This document shows, piece by piece, positions 1 to 5,733 of a stretch of 5,733 bases of DNA (position 1 is the stretch's first letter; each line of letters begins with the position of its first letter). A program made the position numbers and the translations under genes. The notes beneath the pieces were generated by a model, which saw only the letters and a program-made list of their open reading frames with translations, had not been told where the DNA came from and searched no databases. The DNA lies in assembly GCA_018399855.1 (NCBI GenBank), contig JAGYNX010000141.1, positions 1-5,733 on the forward strand. The letters run 5' to 3'. The stretch comes from Spirochaetota bacterium. Its GTDB lineage: Bacteria > Spirochaetota > UBA4802 > UB4802.

Positions 1-519
1 GACCTTGTAAATGATGATAAGGAACTAAAAACATTTTTCGACCTGGACAGCGAGGGCGTCTCCTTTGTCTTTAACCTTAATTTTATGGGCACGCTGCTTT
101 CTTCCCAGGTATTTGCCCGCAACATGGTGAAGCGAAAACATTGCGTGATAATAAACGTGTCGTCCATGAACGCATTTACACCCCTGACCAAGATACCCGC
201 CTACAGTGCCGCTAAGGCGGCGGTAAGTAATTTTACCCAGTGGCTGGCGGTGCATCTTTCGAAGGTTGGGATACGGGTTAATGCCATTGCCCCCGGATTT
301 TTCCTCACCGATCAGAACAGGAGCCTGCTCTTGAAGGAGGATGGGGCCTACACCCCAAGGGCTGAAAAGATCATGGGACAGACCCCAATGGAGCGGTTCG
401 GGGTACCTGAAGACCTGGTAGGTACCTTACTCTGGCTGGTTGATGACAGGGCCTCGGGATTCGTAAACGGCACGGTTATCCCGGTAGACGGCGGATTCTC
501 GGCCTACTCGGGGGTGTAA
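1..519 (+). CDS. uxuB: SDR-family D-mannonate (fructuronate) oxidoreductase, 3' part
   Basis: This is the C-terminal 172 residues of a short-chain dehydrogenase/reductase; the N-terminus with the Rossmann GxxxGxG motif lies before the window, and the frame is open from base 1. Visible SDR landmarks, numbered from the first visible residue, are the catalytic Asn27 (in NLNFMG), the Ser of NVSS (54/55), the Tyr68-x3-Lys72 pair (YSAAK), the NAIAPGF segment (94-100) and the closing PVDGGFSAYSGV. The FFDLD start region and the GGFSAYSGV end are what I know from SDR-type mannonate oxidoreductases (the Bacillus YjmF/UxuB type, unrelated to the longer E. coli UxuB). The enzyme should reduce D-fructuronate to D-mannonate with NAD(P)H in the cytoplasm. 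Having uxuA as the next gene, which uses mannonate, strongly supports this over a generic gluconate-type SDR. The family is clear; the substrate is inferred from the C-terminal signature and context. Confidence 0.87.
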   Translation, partial: DLVNDDKELKTFFDLDSEGVSFVFNLNFMGTLLSSQVFARNMVKRKHCVIINVSSMNAFTPLTKIPAYSAAKAAVSNFTQWLAVHLSKVGIRVNAIAPGFFLTDQNRSLLLKEDGAYTPRAEKIMGQTPMERFGVPEDLVGTLLWLVDDRASGFVNGTVIPVDGGFSAYSGV

Positions 520-523
520 ATAG

Positions 524-640
524 AACCACAGAGGCTCAGAGGTACAGAGAAAGGATTAGGTATTGTAACGGCAAAGGCATAAAGGAAATAATATCGAAAA
601 AAATAATTATCCTCCTCTGTTTCTCTGAGTCTCTGTGGTT
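524..640 (+). repeat. Large imperfect inverted repeat (stem-loop) between uxuB and uxuA
   Basis: Two 30-base arms, 524-553 and 611-640, are reverse complements at 25 of 30 positions and enclose 57 AT-rich bases. Two of the five differences (534/630 and 542/622) become G-U pairs in a + strand transcript. That gives 19 unbroken pairs, one U-U mismatch and six more pairs; a one-base shift would add four pairs (553-556 with 609-612). Each arm is built on the word CAGAG repeated three times with an 8-base period (starts 529, 537, 545; on the opposite strand from 635, 627, 619). It fills nearly all of the 143-base gap (520-662), which holds no ORF of note. There is no T-tract after the stem, so it is not a typical intrinsic terminator. 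It may be a dispersed intergenic repeat, an mRNA-stabilising hairpin or an attenuating structure; the sequence alone cannot say which. Confidence 0.85.
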
Positions 641-662
641 AATACTTGTTAGGGATAGTTAT

Positions 663-1715
663 ATGAAGATGACATTCAGGTGGTACGGCAAGGATGATCC
701 GGTGAAGTTGCAGTATATTCGGCAGGTGCCGGCGGTGAAGGGGATCGTGTCGGCGCTGTATGATGTGCCGGTGGGAGAAGCCTGGCCGAAGGAGGGGATT
801 GCTTCGTTGAAGCAGGAGATCGAGGATAATGGCCTTGAGTTTACCGTGATTGAAAGCATTCCCGTCCACGAGGATATTAAGCTTGGGAGATCAACCCGTG
901 ACAGGTACATAGAGAATTACATGCAAAGTATACAGAACATGGGTGAACTGGAGATTCCCTATCTCTGCTACAACTTCATGCCGGTGTTTGACTGGACACG
1001 GTCTGACCTGCAGATGCGGCATGATGACGGGTCAACCAGTCTCAGCTATGATCACCAACAGCTGAAGAACGTTGATTTGCGAAAGGATGATTTTTCACTG
1101 CCGGGCTGGGCAACAAGTTACTCAAAGGGTGAACTGGATAGCCTGCTTGATGCGTATGAAGAAGTTGACAGTGAAAAACTGTGGGAAAACCTTGCATATT
1201 TTCTCAGGGCGGTGATCCCTGCAGCGGAGCAAAATGGTGTGAAGATGGCTATACATCCTGATGATCCCCCCTGGCCCATATTCGGTCTTCCCCGGATTAT
1301 CACCGATGAAAAAGCACTGGACAGGCTTACCGGGATTGTGGATAGTCCGTCCAACGGGTTAACCTTCTGTACGGGATCCCTGGGGCCAAATGGTGACATG
1401 AACATCGTGGAGACCATCAGGAAATTCAGCAGGTTGGGGAAAGTTCATTTCGTACATACCCGTAACATAAAGCGAACCGGTACCCACAGCTTTTATGAGA
1501 GCCGGCATCCAACCGAATTTGGTGATGTGGACATGTATGGCGTGGTGAAGGCACTGGTTGAGACGGGATTTGCCGGTGCCATACGCCCGGATCATGGACG
1601 TATGATATGGGGCGAAACCGGTCGGCCTGGATACGGGCTGTACGACAGGGCCCTGGGTGCCATGTACGTGTATGGTCTCTGGGAGGCATGTGAAAAATGC
1701 AACCCGTTACAATAA
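663..1715 (+). CDS. uxuA: Mannonate dehydratase UxuA
   Basis: This enzyme removes water from D-mannonate to give 2-keto-3-deoxy-D-gluconate, a cytoplasmic step of glucuronate breakdown (EC 4.2.1.8). The 350-residue protein is full length for the short UxuA form; the E. coli type is about 394. Family blocks in order are MTFRWYGKDDPV (3-14), KGIVSALYDVPVGEAW (26-41), CYNFMPVFDWTRSDL (102-116), AIHPDDPPWPIFGLPR (196-211), FCTGSLG (235-241), VHFVHTRNIK (261-270), HPTEFGDVDMY (282-292) and RPDHGRMIWGE (308-318). The likely metal ligands by family pattern are His198, Cys236, a His in the 262-265 pair, and Asp310; the last helix carries the conserved GYGLYDRALG. The ATG at 663 has AGGG at 651-654, eight bases upstream. 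A second in-frame ATG at 669 is possible but is worse placed. It lies 143 bases after the SDR gene, separated by the inverted repeat, and 27 bases before lacI. Nothing is missing or broken. Confidence 0.97.
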   Translation: MKMTFRWYGKDDPVKLQYIRQVPAVKGIVSALYDVPVGEAWPKEGIASLKQEIEDNGLEFTVIESIPVHEDIKLGRSTRDRYIENYMQSIQNMGELEIPYLCYNFMPVFDWTRSDLQMRHDDGSTSLSYDHQQLKNVDLRKDDFSLPGWATSYSKGELDSLLDAYEEVDSEKLWENLAYFLRAVIPAAEQNGVKMAIHPDDPPWPIFGLPRIITDEKALDRLTGIVDSPSNGLTFCTGSLGPNGDMNIVETIRKFSRLGKVHFVHTRNIKRTGTHSFYESRHPTEFGDVDMYGVVKALVETGFAGAIRPDHGRMIWGETGRPGYGLYDRALGAMYVYGLWEACEKCNPLQ

Positions 1716-1742
1716 ATCTGGAAAGGATTACCAGGTAGAAAC

Positions 1743-2753
1743 ATGGGTAAAACAAGTACTTCTAAAACCCTTGAGGATATCGCAAAAAAGTGTGATGTAT
1801 CAATCAGTTCGGTATCAAGGGTTCTGAACAATGAACCCGGTGTGTCAGCTGACACCCGTACGAGGGTATTACAGGTTGCTGAAGAATATAATTATACACC
1901 GCAGAAGCGTAAAAGGCCCCTGACCCGGTCTAAACTGGAGATACTGGTGGTAGTTCCCGAAGAGGAAGAACTTTCAGTAAACCCTTTTTTAAATATTCCT
2001 GAACTGGTGAGTGCTATCAGTGAAGCATTCAGGGAAGAGAAAAAAAGAATTGAGATTGTATCTATCAAGGACTTTGAGAATATTCAAAAAGAGGACTTAT
2101 ATATCACAGATGGCGTGCTGGTAGCCTACAGGGATGTGAGTACACCATTGAGAGAATTGATGCGATCGCAGGAGATCCCTTATGTATTTCTCAGCAGGTG
2201 TATTTCTGATGAGAATTACGTTGTCTGTAACAGCTATAAGGGGATGTTGAAAATTTGTCATCACCTTATTGATATAGGTCATAAAACAATTGGGTACCTG
2301 GGAAACAAGTCAAACCTGAATAATGCTGACCGTCACAGGGGTTATGCCACGGCGATACTGGAAGCAGGGTTGCGATATAATGTGAATCTTGTGCATGACG
2401 TGGAATCAATTTATGACGTGGACAGCACTACGGCTGAATATTTTATTCAACAGGGGTGCGATGCGATCGTCAGTTTTAACGACTACATGGCCATCAGGCT
2501 GATAAATGAACTTGCAGGTGCGGGAAAAAAAATACCCGAAGCAATATCTGTTACCGGTTTTGATGACTCTCCACTGAGAAAAGTGTACAAACCACTACTA
2601 ACTACTATCCGTCAACCAATGTATGAAATGGGTTTCCTGGCCTCCCGATGGTTACGGGATAACATCCTGTATAAAAGTAACAGGATGCTGAAAATCGAGG
2701 TTGAAGGTGAGCTGTTGAATGCTGAAAGTGTTCAGAAAAGGCATGGCAGCTGA
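1743..2753 (+). CDS. LacI/GalR-family transcriptional regulator, probably of hexuronate genes
   Basis: A 336-residue DNA-binding repressor of normal family length. The N-terminal helix-turn-helix runs through TLEDIAKKCDVSISSVSRVLN (9-29), with the recognition helix around 19-29, then VSADTRTRVLQVAEEYNYTP (34-53). The hinge is atypical: QKRKRPL (54-60) replaces the usual xxxARxL and puts Pro59 just before Leu60, which is retained. The periplasmic-binding-protein-like sensor core (about 65-336) shows IPYVFLSR (145-152), HHLIDIGHKTIGYLGN (173-188), the FND motif (245-247), the ISVTGFDDSPL block (268-278) and LLTTIRQP (285-292). The ATG at 1743 is preceded by AGG at 1733-1735, seven bases away. 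It follows uxuA by 27 bases, so it is probably co-transcribed and responds to a uronate-pathway intermediate. This is inferred from position; no operator palindrome for it was found in the window. GC content is clearly below that of uxuA. Confidence 0.93.
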   Translation: MGKTSTSKTLEDIAKKCDVSISSVSRVLNNEPGVSADTRTRVLQVAEEYNYTPQKRKRPLTRSKLEILVVVPEEEELSVNPFLNIPELVSAISEAFREEKKRIEIVSIKDFENIQKEDLYITDGVLVAYRDVSTPLRELMRSQEIPYVFLSRCISDENYVVCNSYKGMLKICHHLIDIGHKTIGYLGNKSNLNNADRHRGYATAILEAGLRYNVNLVHDVESIYDVDSTTAEYFIQQGCDAIVSFNDYMAIRLINELAGAGKKIPEAISVTGFDDSPLRKVYKPLLTTIRQPMYEMGFLASRWLRDNILYKSNRMLKIEVEGELLNAESVQKRHGS

Positions 2754-2781
2754 CCCCTGACAGGTTGGAATTGGAACGGAT

Positions 2782-4767
2782 ATGAATAAGAATACAACCA
2801 TAACCAGGAACCTTTTTAACAAGGGACCGGTAATAATTATTAAATGGCACAATAGCAAAAACTGGCCAATACGGTACATCTCACCTAATGTCTCGATTCT
2901 TTTCGGATATGATGATAAAGAACTGGTTACGCAGAAAACGGGGTATAAAGACCTGGTACACCATGATGATTACAAAATGGTAGCAGAAGAATTATCTACC
3001 GCAATAAAAAAGGGGGAGAAAACATTTCAGCATAAAGATTACAGGATAGTGGATGCTGCAGGCAACGTTCGCTGGGTACAGGATGTAACCACCATCATTC
3101 AGGATGAAGATGACAATGTTGTATCTTTTATCTGCTATATCATAGATATTACTGAAAGAAAACGTAATGATGAAGAATTACGGCAATTCAAAGCTGCCAT
3201 ACAGCAGGCTAATCATATAATTTATATAACTGATAATAATGGTGTAATCGAATACGTCAATCCGGCATTCGTAAAGAATATCGGGTATTCTGAAGATGAA
3301 GTAATAGGGAAAACACCCTCAATACTCAATTCCGGCTCGATGAGCGAGCAGTATTATAAAGATCTCTGGAGTACCATCAAAAAAGGAGATGTATGGCAGG
3401 AAGAGATTACCAACAGGAAAAAGAATGGAGAAATATATACCGCCTACCAGGTGATCACCCCCATAAAAGATGAAGACGGGAGAATCTCCAGCTTTGTTGC
3501 CATACAGAATGACATTACCGAAAGGATACATTCAGAGCAGCAACTGCAGGATATGAAAAATGAATACGAATCGATATTCAACAATTCACATGATGCAATT
3601 TTTCTTATTGATGTAGATAACGGCAATGAATTCAGGTTGAGAAGGTTAAACAGGACACATGAAAACGCAACCGGACTGAAAACCGACATGGTGCAGGGGA
3701 AAACTCCGGTTGAATTACTGGGCAATGAACTTGGCTCAAAGATTCAAGAGAATTATAGAAGGTGTGTGGAAAAAGCAGGGGCAATTTCTTACGAGGAGGA
3801 ATTACCCTTGCCGACAGGAATTCATACATGGAATACATGGTTAAGCCCGGTTCTTGATAACAATGGCAGGGTAATACGTATAGTTGGGTCATCCCGTGAT
3901 ATTACTGAAGAAAAGAAGCTGCGCAGCCAGTACGAGATCTTTTTCAATGTTACCCTGGACATGTTATGTATTGCCAGCCTTGACGGATATTTTATATCGC
4001 TGAGCCCAACATGGTCGGAGACACTTGGATGGTCGGAAGATGAATTGAAAAGCAAACCATATATTGAATTTGTCCATCCTGATGACAGAAAAGCTACCTA
4101 TAATTCAATGAAAGACCTGGAAAGAGGTGAAAATATATTTTCGTTTGACAATCGCTATTTATGCAAGGATGGAAAGTATCGCTGGCTGTCATGGAAATCA
4201 TATGTGAATCGAGACGAAGGGCTTGTATATGCAGTTGCGCGGGATATACAGGATCGTAAAGAAATGGAACAGGAACTTGAACGCCTTTCCACCACAGATC
4301 CCCTGACGCAGGTATATAACCGGCTCAGGTTTACCCGGGAATTAGATATGGAAATCAGCCGGGTTCACCGGTATCATCATCCCCTTTCCGTAATCATGTT
4401 TGATATTGATCATTTTAAGAAGATAAATGATGTTCATGGCCACCTTGTGGGAGATGATATCCTGGTAGAAATTGTTTCACTGGTTAACTCTATTAAAAGG
4501 CCAACTGACATATTTGCCCGCTGGGGTGGAGAAGAATTTATTATTCTCAATCCTGAAACTGACTGTCAAGCAGCTTTCACGCAGGCCGAAAGGATACGTA
4601 AAAAAGTAGCTGAACATGAATTTCCAGCAGTTGGACAGGTGACCATCAGTTTTGGTGTGACCGGCTTTGACGAAAATAGTGATGATGAGCGAACATTTCT
4701 CAGCCGTGTTGACGATGCCCTGTACAGGGCAAAGAACCTTGGAAGGAACCGGACTGAGCTGATGTGA
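2782..4767 (+). CDS. Diguanylate cyclase with four PAS domains (PAS x4-GGDEF)
   Basis: A 661-residue cytoplasmic sensor enzyme predicted to make cyclic di-GMP from two GTP. No signal peptide or membrane segment is visible. Four PAS domains lie at about 10-127, 133-250, 259-378 and 383-493, each ending in a DIT-type linker (DIT at 122, 244 and 373; DIQ at 488). The second (NPAFVKNIGYS, then ILNSGSMSEQYYKDLW) resembles the NifL/Aer-like PAS group, some of which bind FAD or haem; the cofactor cannot be read here. The first and fourth resemble PAS_3-type domains (VHHDDY, VHPDD). The GGDEF domain (about 497-661) looks active: TTDPLTQVYNRL (504-515), metal-binding Asp541 in FDIDHFKKIND, active-site GGEEF (582-586), and ALYRAKNLGRNR (646-657). 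The product-inhibition site RxxD is intact (Arg573-Asp576). No EAL or HD-GYP domain follows. It starts 28 bases after lacI; GGAA at 2773-2776 serves as a ribosome site. Low GC matches lacI. The signal sensed is unknown. Confidence 0.95.
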   Translation: MNKNTTITRNLFNKGPVIIIKWHNSKNWPIRYISPNVSILFGYDDKELVTQKTGYKDLVHHDDYKMVAEELSTAIKKGEKTFQHKDYRIVDAAGNVRWVQDVTTIIQDEDDNVVSFICYIIDITERKRNDEELRQFKAAIQQANHIIYITDNNGVIEYVNPAFVKNIGYSEDEVIGKTPSILNSGSMSEQYYKDLWSTIKKGDVWQEEITNRKKNGEIYTAYQVITPIKDEDGRISSFVAIQNDITERIHSEQQLQDMKNEYESIFNNSHDAIFLIDVDNGNEFRLRRLNRTHENATGLKTDMVQGKTPVELLGNELGSKIQENYRRCVEKAGAISYEEELPLPTGIHTWNTWLSPVLDNNGRVIRIVGSSRDITEEKKLRSQYEIFFNVTLDMLCIASLDGYFISLSPTWSETLGWSEDELKSKPYIEFVHPDDRKATYNSMKDLERGENIFSFDNRYLCKDGKYRWLSWKSYVNRDEGLVYAVARDIQDRKEMEQELERLSTTDPLTQVYNRLRFTRELDMEISRVHRYHHPLSVIMFDIDHFKKINDVHGHLVGDDILVEIVSLVNSIKRPTDIFARWGGEEFIILNPETDCQAAFTQAERIRKKVAEHEFPAVGQVTISFGVTGFDENSDDERTFLSRVDDALYRAKNLGRNRTELM

Positions 4768-4787
4768 TATCGCCGGTTTCAGAAAGG

Positions 4788-5654
4788 TTACAGGCGGCAG
4801 TTGGTTATTTCCGTTTCAAGGATTGCCGTTGCGCCAACCGCTTCAAGTTGATCCATAACATCAGGCACGGCTTTCTTCTCAACCATGACTTTCACCGCGA
4901 ACCAGTCTTTCTGATCCAGTTTTGATATGGTGGGGGATTCGAAGCCCGGTGTTATCTTTTCGGCATCGTTGAGCCTGTCTGCCGGAATATTGTATTCCAG
5001 CATACTGTACCTGTCGGCAACCAGTATCCCTTCAATACGTCGAACGAAACGAACAACTTCTGCATCATCGGTTATCCCCTTCCTCCCGATGAGGGTTGCC
5101 TGGTAATTCCCAATTTCGCTGAATACCCGGAGATTGTTGTCCCTGAGGCTGTCACCGGTTTCAACGATATCAACAATGGCATCTGCCAGGTTAAGACCTA
5201 CCATTATTTCTACAGAACCGTTCATCTCAATACAGTTAGTAGTAACTCCACTGGATTGAAAGTACTGGCTGGTGAGTTCAGGAAATGAAGTGGCTATTGT
5301 CTTTCCCTCAAGGGAAGATATGCCTGTAGCGTCATAGTTGTCCCGAACGGCTACGCACAGCCTGCATTTACCAAAACCAAGGGGCAGTATCTCTTCCACG
5401 TCGGCCTTTCGCTCAAGCACCAGGTCACTTCCGGTAATGCCCATATCAACCACACCCGAGTGCACCAGAACCGGTATATCATCGGCCCTCACGAAAATGA
5501 ATGTTATACCGGCGTTCTTACAGGTGGCATAGAGATTTCTTCCGGAAAGCCTGAATGAATACCCCGCACGTTTCATCAGCTGCATGGCGGGTTCTTTCAG
5601 CCGTCCCTTTCCGGGAATAGCGATTTTCATGGTATCAAGTTTATGAAGGGTCAT
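4788..5654 (-). CDS. hisG: ATP phosphoribosyltransferase HisG, long form
   Basis: This enzyme performs the first step of histidine synthesis, joining ATP and PRPP to give phosphoribosyl-ATP. The 288 residues match the long (HisZ-independent) form. The two-lobed catalytic part spans about 9-225, with IAIPGKGRL (11-19), ADDIPVLVHSGVVDMGITGSD (57-77) and the PRPP-binding loop DAIVDIVETGDSLRDN (158-173). The C-terminal ACT-like regulatory domain (about 234-288) includes PGFESPTISKL and GATAILETEI, and implies feedback inhibition by histidine. Start choice: the ATG at 5654 has GGAG eight bases upstream and overlaps hisE by 14 bases. The ATG at 5630 would give the more typical family start (MKIAIPGKG) and a 10-base gap, but has no ribosome site; both are possible and both suggest translational coupling. 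It is the last gene of its unit and faces the GGDEF gene across 20 bases. Confidence 0.97.
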   Translation of the reverse strand: MTLHKLDTMKIAIPGKGRLKEPAMQLMKRAGYSFRLSGRNLYATCKNAGITFIFVRADDIPVLVHSGVVDMGITGSDLVLERKADVEEILPLGFGKCRLCVAVRDNYDATGISSLEGKTIATSFPELTSQYFQSSGVTTNCIEMNGSVEIMVGLNLADAIVDIVETGDSLRDNNLRVFSEIGNYQATLIGRKGITDDAEVVRFVRRIEGILVADRYSMLEYNIPADRLNDAEKITPGFESPTISKLDQKDWFAVKVMVEKKAVPDVMDQLEAVGATAILETEITNCRL

Positions 5655-5733
5655 TCTCTTTTCTCCGTGCTTTTTCTACCAGGCCGCTTGTACCGAATCG
5701 TCTTTCCAGTTCGGCGGCAATGTCGTCGATGTG
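5641..5733 (-). CDS. hisE: Phosphoribosyl-ATP pyrophosphohydrolase HisE, C-terminal end only
   Basis: The - strand is open from the window edge to a TAA at 5643-5641 and encodes 30 residues: HIDDIAAELERRF, then GTSGLVEKARRKENDPS. The ELERRFGxSGxxEKAxR pattern matches, from memory, the C-terminus of stand-alone HisE proteins such as that of Pseudomonas, which end in a similar ELERRFG-SG-EKAAR tail. HisE hydrolyses phosphoribosyl-ATP to phosphoribosyl-AMP, the step right after HisG, so the neighbour fits. It could instead be the HisE part of a fused HisIE protein, or another MazG-like pyrophosphohydrolase; the fragment is too short to separate these. Its stop codon overlaps the upstream start of hisG, or lies 10 bases before the alternative start. 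Confidence 0.72.
   Translation of the reverse strand, partial: HIDDIAAELERRFGTSGLVEKARRKENDPS

Noticed and set aside
25..255. Antisense open frame opposite the SDR gene
   Set aside because: The + strand frame carries clear SDR catalytic motifs over the same bases; the antisense product resembles nothing recognisable.
563..574. TTGTAACGGCAA considered as a LacI-family operator
   Set aside because: Only the outer TTG/CAA bases are symmetric; the centre is not palindromic and lacks the usual central CG. No second half-site was found.
563..592. Possible sigma-70-like promoter inside the repeat loop (TTGTAA at 563-568, AATAAT at 587-592, 18-base spacing)
   Set aside because: The -35 box matches only four of six positions, the region is AT-rich so a near-match to the -10 box is expected by chance, and uxuA is readily explained as part of the upstream operon. 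Not strong enough to list as a feature.
1118..1755. Long antisense open frames opposite uxuA and the start of lacI
   Set aside because: They show no recognisable domain and lie fully opposite well-conserved coding sequence; they are by-products of codon use in uxuA.
2162..2169. GCGATCGC octamer, the HIP1 word known from cyanobacteria
   Set aside because: It occurs once in the window, inside lacI, and HIP1 means something only when strongly over-represented. No other cyanobacterial sign is present.
5338..5532. 64-codon + strand open frame opposite hisG
   Set aside because: It lies entirely within hisG on the other strand, is serine/threonine-rich without domain signs, and looks like a reading-frame shadow.

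Overview
The window holds two convergent gene groups from one bacterial chromosome. On the + strand (1-4767) there is a run of four co-directional genes: the 3' end of an SDR-type D-mannonate oxidoreductase (uxuB-like), mannonate dehydratase uxuA, a LacI/GalR-family repressor, and a soluble four-PAS GGDEF diguanylate cyclase. On the - strand (5733-4788) there is the end of a histidine operon: the last 30 codons of hisE, then a complete long-form hisG. The two groups meet tail to tail with 20 bases between stop codons. Gene density is very high. The only non-coding stretch longer than 30 bases is 520-662, and it is mostly taken up by a large imperfect inverted repeat.

The + strand genes make biochemical sense together. 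The SDR enzyme interconverts D-fructuronate and D-mannonate. UxuA dehydrates mannonate to 2-keto-3-deoxygluconate. The LacI protein follows 27 bases after uxuA and is the obvious candidate for the local regulator of hexuronate use. The diguanylate cyclase begins 28 bases after lacI on the same strand, so it may share the transcript. That would place a cyclic-di-GMP output inside a sugar-acid catabolic unit. This last link is inferred from spacing only. The start of the operon, any transporter, and the kdgK/kdgA steps lie outside the window.

The - strand pair belongs to histidine biosynthesis. HisG makes phosphoribosyl-ATP and HisE hydrolyses it to phosphoribosyl-AMP. Here hisG is the last gene of its unit rather than the first, and it overlaps or closely follows hisE.

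Organism: a bacterium that uses plant- or polysaccharide-derived uronic acids. The short (350 aa) UxuA and the SDR-type mannonate oxidoreductase resemble the versions in Firmicutes, Thermotogae, Spirochaetes and Bacteroidetes more than the enterobacterial enzymes. The multi-PAS GGDEF protein and the long-form HisG fit a Spirochaete or another Gram-negative anaerobe best, but the window does not decide the phylum. Base composition is uneven: the metabolic genes are clearly more GC-rich than the lacI-GGDEF stretch.

No CRISPR array, RNA gene, insertion sequence or defence system is visible. The observations most worth following are the structured repeat between the first two genes and the hexuronate/c-di-GMP gene association.
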